Under the pieces are notes generated by a model. It was not told the DNA's origin. It did not search any database and worked only from the letters and a program-made list of their open reading frames with translations. Of a stretch of DNA of 43,851 nucleotides, positions 8,420 through 14,413 are shown one piece after another. Position numbers and translations under genes: made by a program. The stretch is from positions 1 through 43,851 of the IMG/VR virus record IMGVR_UViG_3300023116_000091; one strand, 5' to 3'. The DNA is from a virus. Position 1 is the stretch's first letter; each line of letters begins with the position of its first letter.

Positions 8420-9358
8420 TCAAATCAATCCTTCTGATAGAATTCTGAATGCCATTGCTGCACACTGCGGAACTTGTCCGTTTCCAATGGCCTTAAGTCG
8501 GTCCACCCGATGGGCCACCCCATGATCCACTCTACCCACGAAGGGTTCAATTGTGCTCCCGTGCATGGAACTTGATTCGTTAACCCCTGCTGTTTGCTGT
8601 TCGGCCCTCGACCCTTCCACTCCGATCGAGTTGGTGTCATCCACTTCTGCGGGGTCTGTGTGCCACCATAGGCTACCGCATTGGGCAGGGTGTCCAACGG
8701 GTTCCCCTTCCGCTGTTGTGCCGCCATCCCTCGAACACCCTTGTAATCTCGGGTGCACGGTGTGGGCCAAGCCTTGACCGCACCCGTTAAGGTTGGACGC
8801 TTCTTTGAGTTGTCGCCTCGGTCGTATTGGTAATCTCCGCTTTCCTTTGCTCGAGGTGTGGGCCAAGACCCACATTCTGTCGCGTTTGTGTGGCGCACCA
8901 ACGTGCCAAGCTCCGAGCACTCCCCATCTTGCAGCATACCCCATTTCGGCCAAGTCTTGGAGGACAACTCCAAGGCCCCGAGTGCGAAGCAATGGTGAGT
9001 TTTCGGCAAAGACAAATTGAGGCCGAATTTCTCCAATGAGTCGCGCATACTCTTTCCACAAGCCCGAACGCTCTCCGGTAATTCCTGCCCCTTTACCCGC
9101 CGCAGAGATGTCTTGGCATGGGAATCCGCCACAAAGAACGTCAACTGCGCCTCGCCATGGTCGCCCATCGAATTCCCTGATGTCTCCAAAGATTGGGAAC
9201 TCTGGCAAAATTCCGTCTCGCTGCCGTGCTCGCAACACGTCTTGGCAGTATGTTTCAATTTCGACTGCTGCAACTGTGGTGTGCCCGAGGAGCATTCCTC
9301 CGAGTATTCCTCCACCTGCTCCTGCAAATAAGTGTAATTCTCGCATTTCATTGTTCAT
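8420..9358 (-). CDS. dcm: DNA cytosine-5 methyltransferase (copy A)
   Basis: Transfers methyl groups from S-adenosylmethionine to cytosine C5 in phage or host DNA, probably as protection from restriction. Motifs counted from the internal ATG at 9346 (shared with copy B): SAM-binding LFAGAGGG (6-13), catalytic GGFPCQDIS with Cys 77, motif VI as ENSPLL, motif VIII KRDRMWVLA (about 154-162) and motif X KAIGNGQVP near the C-terminus. The first possible start at 9358 adds MNNE. The region between motifs VIII and X, where a target-recognition domain normally sits, is about 30 residues longer than in copy B and is dual-coded with another long frame (8425-9351). Lies in the leftward operon and is a paralogue of the gene at 42496-43332. 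Confidence 0.92.
   Translation of the reverse strand: MNNEMRELHLFAGAGGGILGGMLLGHTTVAAVEIETYCQDVLRARQRDGILPEFPIFGDIREFDGRPWRGAVDVLCGGFPCQDISAAGKGAGITGERSGLWKEYARLIGEIRPQFVFAENSPLLRTRGLGVVLQDLAEMGYAARWGVLGAWHVGAPHKRDRMWVLAHTSSKGKRRLPIRPRRQLKEASNLNGCGQGLAHTVHPRLQGCSRDGGTTAEGEPVGHPAQCGSLWWHTDPAEVDDTNSIGVEGSRAEQQTAGVNESSSMHGSTIEPFVGRVDHGVAHRVDRLKAIGNGQVPQCAAMAFRILSEGLI
8425..9351 (-). CDS. Overlapping protein nested in methyltransferase A (WVEWLMG-type)
   Basis: A 308-residue frame on the same strand as the methyltransferase, starting 5 nt upstream of the shared MREL start (ATGAAATGCG holds both ATGs) and stopping 5 nt before it. It begins MKCENYTYL and ends with LNPSWVEWIMGWPIGWT and a DKFRSVQQWH tail. 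Several WPTP or WMTP repeats with nearby KG.G lie in the middle (about residues 160-260). The same frame is full length in the diverged copy B and keeps these motifs. I recall phage proteins with WPTP repeats and a WVEWLMG.P.GWT end, usually found with a methyltransferase; their function is unknown to me. The start overlaps the stop of a 22-residue leader (ATGA), favouring translation. Confidence 0.65.
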   Translation of the reverse strand: MKCENYTYLQEQVEEYSEECSSGTPQLQQSKLKHTAKTCCEHGSETEFCQSSQSLETSGNSMGDHGEAQLTFFVADSHAKTSLRRVKGQELPESVRACGKSMRDSLEKFGLNLSLPKTHHCFALGALELSSKTWPKWGMLQDGECSELGTLVRHTNATECGSWPTPRAKESGDYQYDRGDNSKKRPTLTGAVKAWPTPCTRDYKGVRGMAAQQRKGNPLDTLPNAVAYGGTQTPQKWMTPTRSEWKGRGPNSKQQGLTNQVPCTGAQLNPSWVEWIMGWPIGWTDLRPLETDKFRSVQQWHSEFYQKD

Positions 9359-9416
9359 ATTTCTTATGCTGTCGCATAATTGATCTGCTACATCCGCAGC
9401 AGTGTTTGGTTTTCAT
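9348..9416 (-). CDS. 22-residue leader peptide upstream of methyltransferase A
   Basis: Reads MKTKHCCGCSRSIMRQHKKY then EQ and stops. Its ATG overlaps the stop of the preceding gene (ATGA) and its TGA overlaps the ATG of the nested frame (ATGA), so it links translation of the chain. The C-C-x-C pattern looks like the beginning of a small zinc-binding phage protein, so it may be the truncated 5' end of a gene cut by arrival of the methyltransferase cassette. Supported by layout only. Confidence 0.4.
   Translation of the reverse strand: MKTKHCCGCSRSIMRQHKKYEQ
9366..9378. repeat. Hairpin repeat bordering methyltransferase A (5' side)
   Basis: ATGCTGTCGCATA within a perfect TTATGC/GCATAA hairpin with a 4-nt loop. 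Same orientation and 12 of 13 bases identical to 8396-8408. It lies inside the 22-residue leader. Confidence 0.5.
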
Positions 9417-9619
9417 AGTATGTCAAGCAAACAAATAGTCATGTGATTAGAGTTGGCCCGTTGAACCATATCCTCGGCATAGGGCGTGATTCTGCCTAAA
9501 GGCACCCAATGACCGAGAGGTTCTCCGAACAGCTTGTTAAGATAACGGTCCACCGCGTCGATATAACGCCTGCCCCGTTTTGGGTGGTGTGGTCGCTGGA
9601 ATGGTTTGTTGCCGCTCAT
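9413..9619 (-). CDS. Small basic hypothetical protein
   Basis: A 68-residue protein from ATG 9619 (MSGNKPFQRPHHPKRGRRY), chosen because AAGGAGAA lies just upstream and the ATG overlaps the previous stop. Basic N-terminus, helical centre (DAVDRYLNKLFGE) and a hydrophobic end. No family recognised. Part of the chain of coupled genes leading to methyltransferase A. Confidence 0.55.
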   Translation of the reverse strand: MSGNKPFQRPHHPKRGRRYIDAVDRYLNKLFGEPLGHWVPLGRITPYAEDMVQRANSNHMTICLLDIL

Positions 9620-9831
9620 GCGTTCTCCTTCCACCAAGCTCCAACGTAGAGCCTGAGTGAGCGTAAACAACACTCTGCAATACGTCGATTGTTAGGCAAA
9701 ACCCACAGTGTTCCATATCTGTTCGTGATTTGGGCTGTGACCCTGAGCGGCGGAATCCCGAAGCTGAAAGTGATGGTGTCACCTTCATAAACCCATTCCC
9801 CGTCATCGTCCCGGAATCGTGGTTTTTTCAT
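9616..9831 (-). CDS. Small hypothetical protein
   Basis: A 71-residue protein from ATG 9831 (MKKPRFRDDDGEWVYEGD); a GTG at 9861 would add ten residues. The pattern DGEWVYEGDTITFSFG...LRVTAQITNRYGTLWV suggests a small beta-barrel. No family recognised. No clear ribosome site at either start; translation may be coupled to the small frame ending at 9803. Confidence 0.5.
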   Translation of the reverse strand: MKKPRFRDDDGEWVYEGDTITFSFGIPPLRVTAQITNRYGTLWVLPNNRRIAECCLRSLRLYVGAWWKENA

Positions 9832-9913
9832 TATAAATTGGTGGCCAGTCCGGTTTCTCACCGGAGCCGCTGAGCCGGGTTCTCCTAGCCTCTGCGCGGT
9901 TTCTGCTGACCAT
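9803..9913 (-). CDS. Possible 36-residue linking peptide
   Basis: Short basic frame beginning MVSRNRAEARRTRLSGSG. Its ATG overlaps the stop of the preceding gene (TAATG) and its end runs 29 nt into the next one, fitting the tight chain of this operon. There is no other evidence that it is expressed. Confidence 0.25.
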   Translation of the reverse strand: MVSRNRAEARRTRLSGSGEKPDWPPIYNEKTTIPGR

Positions 9914-10140
9914 TAAGTTAGTCGTCCTTTTGATTGCTGCAACTCCACCAGCTCCTCGGCGGTTGGGATTGGGAACCATTGGCCACCTCGCTGTCCCACC
10001 GACTCGTAATAAAACCCCGCATCGACACAAAGCCCCATTGAGTCGGACAATTTCACATCAAAAACTCTATCCCACTCATGCCCGTCTGACTCGCGCCAGT
10101 AATACGGTCCCGGTTTTGTTGGCAGTTGATTAACCTCCAT
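9913..10140 (-). CDS. PGPYYWRE-type small phage protein
   Basis: A 75-residue protein containing LPTKPGPYYWRESDGHEWDR near the N-terminus, a type I associate with small phage proteins of unknown function. The C-terminal half (GGQWFPIPTAEELVEL) looks like a small beta fold. A related but truncated frame, MSKLPTEPGPYYWREKE, lies immediately upstream of methyltransferase B at 42441. Its start overlaps the end of the beta-helix-like gene by 11 nt. Confidence 0.6.
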   Translation of the reverse strand: MEVNQLPTKPGPYYWRESDGHEWDRVFDVKLSDSMGLCVDAGFYYESVGQRGGQWFPIPTAEELVELQQSKGRLT

Positions 10141-11278
10141 ACAAACCCTCTCCTTCTTGATGTGTTCCCAGAGTCGCGTTGGCGGTTACGGCTATCGGGA
10201 GGTATTTGGCTACATCAGCACCCACGCACTCAGCTACCTCGCTGGGGAGGTATTTGTTCAGTGTCACTCCGCACACTTCGTTCAAAGGCAGTGGCTGTCT
10301 TCCGTTATGCGTATTTGACTTGTGGACCTGCACCTGCACATAGCGGTTTTTACCGCCGTGCAGATACGGTCCCTGCAACCAGCCATATAGGTTCAAGCCA
10401 CGCATGTGGATGTTGTTTCCAGCCGCGAAGATCGCTGCTTGTGGACGGTTGGCGTTATGCGGTCCCTCCATCTGGAGATCCAGAAACTTCGGATCTGCCA
10501 GATACACATTGGCCATGGGTGCCTGTCGGATGATGCTCGTCTCAATGGGAGGTCCGTGCTTGATACCTACCTGCGCCCCCTGATGCTGCTGGATGTTGCA
10601 GTCCCTGATCCAAAACCTGTCTTGGTTGTCGGCCAGATATATCGGCAACGTCCCGTTATGGGCCACGATCAGGCAGTTCTCAATGGACTGCTCAAAAGGC
10701 CGGACCACGAACTGATCGTCCACATACGTGGTGGGCTCCACATACAGACCAATCGGTGCATCCGTCTTGAACCCGTATGGGGTGCCAACCGAGTTTGTCC
10801 AGTTGTCATGGAGGGTCGGGCCTTGGTCACAGTGGAACCGCAGGGTGCTGCCCCACCGGGTAGGTGACCATAGACGGAATCGACCCGGTAGTCGCTTCGT
10901 CGAGCGGAAGTTATACTCAGGTGCCGTCACCACAATCGTAATCACAGGCATCGACACGGACCCATACCACCCCCTGCCACTAGGGCTGTCTCCCTGTTTA
11001 TCCTGCCAGTATGCCTCCCCCCTGATATACGCCTTCCTCTGGATCGCTTGACCTTCTCGAATAATTCGATCCCAGTTTGTATCGGGGTCACTCGCATCCA
11101 GCTCGTAGTGGTGGCGCATCAGACCCGTAGGTGCTGTTCTCGGGGTCTGCAATTGATTCACCTGCGCTTGCAAAGTCTGCAAGCTCGCCGTGTGTGATTG
11201 CCTTAGCTTTGAAACCTGCTCTGGTAGCGAAAGCAAGTCTTCAAAGGTTTTCAGAAGTGTCTTTAGTGTCTCGTTCAT
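10130..11278 (-). CDS. Beta-helix-like protein with N-terminal coiled coil
   Basis: A 382-residue protein. Residues 1-45 (LLKTFEDLLSLPEQVSKLR, then LQTLQAQVNQL) look like a coiled coil that could trimerise. The rest shows short strand-turn repeats such as IENCLIVAHNGTLPIYL, RFWIRDCNIQQHQG and NNIHMRGLNLYGWLQGPYL, as expected of a right-handed beta-helix found in tailspikes and polysaccharide lyases. The ATG has GGAAAGG upstream. No catalytic signature is recognised. It could be a receptor-binding or depolymerase protein, but it lies in the leftward accessory operon, apart from the tail genes, so this is tentative. Confidence 0.55.
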   Translation of the reverse strand: MNETLKTLLKTFEDLLSLPEQVSKLRQSHTASLQTLQAQVNQLQTPRTAPTGLMRHHYELDASDPDTNWDRIIREGQAIQRKAYIRGEAYWQDKQGDSPSGRGWYGSVSMPVITIVVTAPEYNFRSTKRLPGRFRLWSPTRWGSTLRFHCDQGPTLHDNWTNSVGTPYGFKTDAPIGLYVEPTTYVDDQFVVRPFEQSIENCLIVAHNGTLPIYLADNQDRFWIRDCNIQQHQGAQVGIKHGPPIETSIIRQAPMANVYLADPKFLDLQMEGPHNANRPQAAIFAAGNNIHMRGLNLYGWLQGPYLHGGKNRYVQVQVHKSNTHNGRQPLPLNEVCGVTLNKYLPSEVAECVGADVAKYLPIAVTANATLGTHQEGEGLYGG

Positions 11279-11420
11279 TATTAGCCTTTCCGTTAAATGT
11301 ATGCTCAGTGATTCCTCGCTTCTTCCAAAATAATCGGAAGGCGCGGTGCCATTGCTCGTGGTTTATATTGCCAGAAAAACCTTCTTCTGCTTCGCTGACT
11401 TTTGGTGTGTCATTGTTCAT
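11241..11420 (-). CDS. Small RAFR/KRG protein (copy A)
   Basis: A 59-residue protein, MNNDTPKVSEAEEGFSG then a core HEQWHRAFRLFWKKRG. Its ATG overlaps the ParB-like gene's stop (ATGA) and its 3' end overlaps the beta-helix gene by 38 nt. The core resembles EFQRAFRKFFAKRG in the gene at 39886-40062, so the two are probably homologues. Function unknown. Confidence 0.5.
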   Translation of the reverse strand: MNNDTPKVSEAEEGFSGNINHEQWHRAFRLFWKKRGITEHTFNGKANNERDTKDTSENL

Positions 11421-12193
11421 TTCAAAATCTGTGCACGTTTTGACCCTAGATTAATCTTCGCCAATTGGCGACCTTGAAGGTATGCATTAAAAGCGATAAT
11501 GCACTTCTCGATTATTTTATTTTTATCGGCTTTGGACTTCTTTGGCATCAGGGATAGTGACCTGTTTAGTGCGATAACTGGAGATCCAGAGCTGATGTTG
11601 ATCATGTGGCTTGATTGTTCGTGAAAGTTGACCATCGATTCTGGCCATCTTCTCGCGGCCATATAGTAGAACGCTCCCCACACACTTGGGACGACGACAT
11701 GCTTCATCGCGTCAGCCGCTTTTGCAGATCGCTCAAAGTTTTCATAATCGCCGTCGATTATCGATTTGACCTCAACATGACTCATTGATCGATCCCATGA
11801 TGTGCCAGAATCATAGTTGGCGATCGCTCGAACGATGGATGGAATCATGGTAGCGTACTTCATGCCCTCGACCCTCATCGCATCTGATGCACTTCTTGGG
11901 AGCCCGGCGTCTATCGTCTCAAATACACCACGCTCATGAGGGATGCCTGAAATAACAATAGTCTCGATTGATTTTCCGCTCCGAACAATAGCTGACAATC
12001 GATGTTGTCCGTCGAGAATAATGCCTCTGTCTGATATTTTAATGCTCTCACCGTTCAACCTCCAGAGACCAGCATTGATGTCTCGGACATATTTGTTGAT
12101 TCGATCCTTGCTGAGTTTTCGGTTCCCAGTGTTGTGCATCAGCCAAAGCTTTGCTAGTTCTGGATTGATTGTAATGACCTCGGAATTAATCAT
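11417..12193 (-). CDS. ParB/sulfiredoxin-fold protein
   Basis: A 258-residue protein with the ParB-like N-terminal signature: NRKLSKDRINKYVRDINAGLWRLNGESI (residues about 23-52) followed by GIILDGQHRLSAIVRSG (about 57-73) and a TIDAGLPRSASDAM element. Many phages carry this family; proposed roles include DNA binding, NTP-dependent clamps or nuclease activity, none shown by this sequence. The C-terminal half is helical without a recognised domain. The ribosome site is the AAATTAGAAAGAAAC leader shared with other genes of this operon. Confidence 0.7.
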   Translation of the reverse strand: MINSEVITINPELAKLWLMHNTGNRKLSKDRINKYVRDINAGLWRLNGESIKISDRGIILDGQHRLSAIVRSGKSIETIVISGIPHERGVFETIDAGLPRSASDAMRVEGMKYATMIPSIVRAIANYDSGTSWDRSMSHVEVKSIIDGDYENFERSAKAADAMKHVVVPSVWGAFYYMAARRWPESMVNFHEQSSHMINISSGSPVIALNRSLSLMPKKSKADKNKIIEKCIIAFNAYLQGRQLAKINLGSKRAQILK

Positions 12194-12265
12194 ATATGTT
12201 TCTTTCTAATTTAGTTTGATTTCTGAATGTAATAACTGATGAAACTGTATTGGTTGCTCTCCCGG

Positions 12266-12281
12266 TTTGGGGTGCCCCAAA
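12266..12281 (-). other. Perfect stem-loop between operon genes
   Basis: TTTGGGG and CCCCAAA separated by 2 nt form a perfect 7-bp palindromic stem in the 137-nt gap (12194-12330) upstream of the ParB-like gene. There is no T-run on either side, so it is more likely an operator or RNA processing signal than an intrinsic terminator. Confidence 0.4.
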
Positions 12282-12330
12282 GTGTAACCCTGACCGAATC
12301 TCACTTTATACGATGACACAAACCTTTTCC

Positions 12331-12585
12331 TTAGCCCTCACTGCTGTAATGGAGTTTGATTTGATCCATTGCTTCCTCTCGGGTGTCTCCTGAGCACCCA
12401 TCGAGGTATTTGCCGCCAACATAGACTTGGAACACGTTGCGGGAATGAACCCGCTTGACGGTGATTTTTCCTTTCGGCAAAGGTAGTTTCGTTGACTCGA
12501 TTTCTGTGATGATTTTGATTTCGTTTCTTTTCAAGTTGAGGGGCGGTATCCCGCCCCGGTGGTTTTCATTTAGTGGCCTGCTCAA
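12331..12585 (-). CDS. Small hypothetical protein with disputed start
   Basis: From ATG 12585 an 84-residue protein is read, but the first 21 codons run through a GC hairpin and the ribosome leader that in the two upstream genes are untranslated. In those genes the leader ends ACGAAATG; here the matching position reads ACGAAATC, in the same frame, followed by KIITEIESTKLPLPKGK. Thus the ancestral start seems to have been lost (ATG to ATC) and translation may now begin at 12585, 20 nt inside the preceding gene. The conserved core (VKRVHSRNVFQVYVGGKYL) is unrecognised; it is a small beta-rich protein. Confidence 0.5.
   Translation of the reverse strand: MSRPLNENHRGGIPPLNLKRNEIKIITEIESTKLPLPKGKITVKRVHSRNVFQVYVGGKYLDGCSGDTREEAMDQIKLHYSSEG
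12540..12557 (-). repeat. GC hairpin-leader repeat 3
   Basis: GGGGCGG and CCGCCCC with a 4-nt loop, followed on the minus strand by TCAACTTGAAAAGAAACGAA. Third member of a family of hairpin-leader modules in front of consecutive genes; here it is overlapped by coding sequence. Confidence 0.6.
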
Positions 12586-12868
12586 GGATTACGGTAACAA
12601 GCCCAGCTGGCGGGAGGCAGTTTATCACCCGCTCAATTAACTGGGATTCTGTGAATTCCGGTTCTTCCCAATCCGCGACATGCTCGGTGCGGCAAACACC
12701 CGACCGATTGGGGTTATCCGTCCAGTCGAAGTGATAATACTTATCGACTGTCCATCCGTAGTCCCAGCCGTCTTCCTGTCGGACCGTCCATCGAGCACGA
12801 TCAAATCGGCTCCATTCATTGCGGATTATTTCAGCGGCTTCCTGTGGTGTGATTTCGCGGTGTTCCAT
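12566..12868 (-). CDS. Hypothetical protein, acidic
   Basis: A 100-residue acidic, Trp-rich protein (MEHREITPQEAAEIIRNEWS...), with TVDKYYHFDWTDN in the middle. No family recognised. Preceded by the hairpin-leader module at 12899-12916 and a TTAGAAAGAAACG ribosome leader. Probably an early accessory protein by its place near the operon promoter. Confidence 0.6.
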   Translation of the reverse strand: MEHREITPQEAAEIIRNEWSRFDRARWTVRQEDGWDYGWTVDKYYHFDWTDNPNRSGVCRTEHVADWEEPEFTESQLIERVINCLPPAGLVTVILEQATK

Positions 12869-12898
12869 TTCGTTGTTTTTCGTTTCTTTCTAAGTTGT

Positions 12899-12916
12899 GG
12901 GGCGGTTTCCCGCCCC
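12899..12916 (-). repeat. GC hairpin-leader repeat 2
   Basis: GGGGCGG and CCGCCCC with a loop that reads GAAA on the minus-strand RNA, a GNRA tetraloop. It stands 8 nt after the stop of the upstream gene (12925) and is followed by ACAACTTAGAAAGAAACGAA and the next start. No T-run, so not a classical terminator. Confidence 0.65.
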
Positions 12917-12924
12917 GTCCGGCT

Positions 12925-13200
12925 TTAGCTCAGGTCGACAACTTTCCCGCTCAAAGGGTTTAAAACTCGGTTGTAACCAAACCTCTGCACACCTTCCGCA
13001 CTTGTCAAAGGGGTAGTGTCACAATCTCCTGTTTCGTAGTCCATGTCCCACGACTCAGCAGATCTCACCTTGATAGCCCCGCTTTTGGTCGCTCGGCAAA
13101 AAAGTGAGACTTGCTCGTCTCCATTAGAGTAGACGATGTATTTTTTGTTTTCTATTGTTTCAATTCCCTGTGGTAGTTGTTCTGGGACTAAGTGTTTCAT
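12925..13200 (-). CDS. First gene of leftward operon, hypothetical
   Basis: A 91-residue protein starting MKHLVPEQLPQGIETIENKK, beta-rich (YIVYSNGDEQVSLFCRA). No family recognised. It is the promoter-proximal gene of the leftward operon, about 50 nt downstream of the predicted -10 and preceded by hairpin-leader repeat 1. Such positions in phages often hold small host-takeover proteins, but nothing here shows a function. Confidence 0.6.
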   Translation of the reverse strand: MKHLVPEQLPQGIETIENKKYIVYSNGDEQVSLFCRATKSGAIKVRSAESWDMDYETGDCDTTPLTSAEGVQRFGYNRVLNPLSGKVVDLS

Positions 13201-13222
13201 TTCGTTTTTCTTTCTAGGTTGT

Positions 13223-13240
13223 GGGGCGGCTTCCCGCCTG
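13223..13240 (-). repeat. GC hairpin-leader repeat 1
   Basis: GGCGG and CCGCC with a 4-nt loop (GAAG on the RNA strand), then ACAACCTAGAAAGAAAAACG and the ATG at 13200. Same module as at 12899 and 12540, slightly weaker stem, in the 5' untranslated leader of the operon. Confidence 0.6.
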
Positions 13241-13249
13241 ACACCAAAA

Positions 13250-13278
13250 CATATACGCTCTCATGCGTATCATTTCAA
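13250..13278 (-). promoter_or_regulatory. Leftward sigma70-like promoter with palindromic operator
   Basis: On the minus strand, TTGAAA (13278-13273), a 17-nt spacer and TATATG (13255-13250). The spacer is a palindrome, ATACGC-6 nt-GCGTAT at 13253-13270, which would place a repressor between -35 and -10. It drives the leftward accessory/endolysin operon. The repressor is unknown; HTH or RHH proteins in this genome are candidates. Confidence 0.6.
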
Positions 13279-13314
13279 CAATTATTTTCAATTATTTTCG
13301 CTCACTAGGCAGAC

Positions 13315-13342
13315 TTGACAAACAATGTTAGGTGAGTCTAAC
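13315..13342 (+). promoter_or_regulatory. Rightward promoter for virion operon
   Basis: A perfect TTGACA (13315-13320), a 16-nt spacer and TCTAAC as a weak -10, about 90 nt before the scaffold start. A direct repeat CAATTATTTT twice in 13279-13299 lies upstream and could act as an AT-rich UP element. A GAGCG/CGCTC stem is in the leader. The poor -10 suggests an activator may be needed. Confidence 0.5.
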
Positions 13343-13428
13343 TTTCAGCAGGCTCCCGAGGCCAACAAAAACCGTTGTCTGAGCGAACGAAAAACGCTCT
13401 GTCCGGCCACCTGCAGCCGTAAAACCGC

Positions 13429-14400
13429 ATGTCAGAAAAAACCGAAACAGCCGAGGCCAGCCAGCCCTCGGAGGGAGAAATTGTAGTTGGCGGCATGGAC
13501 GCGCTCCGTAATGCGCTCAAAGACAGTTTGAGCCCCCAGACCGAGACGCTGCCTGAGACAGAGGAGCCACAAGCTCCTGACGACCCTCAGCCCGAAGCGC
13601 AGCCAGAAGTTGAGGAAATTCAGGAGGAGACGGACTCTGAGCACAATGGGTATCAGAAGCGTATAAACCGTTTGACAGCTCAAAAGAAGGAGCTGGAGGA
13701 GCGGCTACTGGCACTCGAAGAGAGTCAGAAAACGCTACAACTGGAATCGAAGAAACTGCAGCAAACTGACAGTGAGTCGAACATCTCCGATCTGGTCATG
13801 CAGGCCAGAACTGAAGATGATCTTGACCGACTGGAGGACGAAGCCCTCTCGGCTGAGAGGTGGGCCAAACGAGCACTAGCCAGATACAGGAGAGATCCTG
13901 ATCAGGTCGAAAGGGAGATCGAGAAACGAATCGATTCCATCCCCGAAGATCCTGAGGCTTGGCTGGAGGATCTAGCCCTTAATGCTGAGTTCTCGCGAGA
14001 GTCTGACATTCCGAAACGGAGAAAACAGATTCTGCAGAACGCACGCAGCTTCGAGTTTGCAGCATCCAAATACCCTTGGCTTAGAGATGAAGAAAGTCCA
14101 GCTCGAGCGTGGGTGGAACAGGTTAAAGAATCGAATCCCGGGATCAGAAACCTCCCAGATGTCGATCTCTATTTGGCCAGAGCTCTAGTCGGTTTTTACA
14201 TCGAACAAGAGCAGGCTCAGAAAAAGCCAGCGGCCAAACCGAGAACCCCCGAACCCACACGTCAGCCCGGAGCCCCATCGTCTCAGAAGACCGAATTATC
14301 GGATTCTGCGAGACGAATCGAAAAGGCCAAATCGGATGTCTTCAAAACCGGATCAAGAAGTGGGCTAAAGGATTTTATTAAAGCTGCGATGATAAACTAA
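13429..14400 (+). CDS. Scaffolding protein
   Basis: A 323-residue, highly charged protein directly upstream of the capsid gene. Residues about 30-70 are Pro/Glu-rich, about 75-115 form a coiled coil (NRLTAQKKELEERLLALEE), and the C-terminus ends in a short basic helix (RSGLKDFIKAAMIN) like those that bind capsid subunits. These are hallmarks of phage scaffold proteins that template prohead assembly and then leave. The call rests on composition and position; there is no conserved enzymatic motif and no protease domain. Confidence 0.8.
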   Translation: MSEKTETAEASQPSEGEIVVGGMDALRNALKDSLSPQTETLPETEEPQAPDDPQPEAQPEVEEIQEETDSEHNGYQKRINRLTAQKKELEERLLALEESQKTLQLESKKLQQTDSESNISDLVMQARTEDDLDRLEDEALSAERWAKRALARYRRDPDQVEREIEKRIDSIPEDPEAWLEDLALNAEFSRESDIPKRRKQILQNARSFEFAASKYPWLRDEESPARAWVEQVKESNPGIRNLPDVDLYLARALVGFYIEQEQAQKKPAAKPRTPEPTRQPGAPSSQKTELSDSARRIEKAKSDVFKTGSRSGLKDFIKAAMIN

Positions 14401-14413
14401 CGAAAAAACTGAT

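Noticed and set aside
9036-9383. Antisense frames over methyltransferase A
   Set aside because: They have no recognisable motifs, differ between copies A and B, and follow from the codon bias of the two sense frames.
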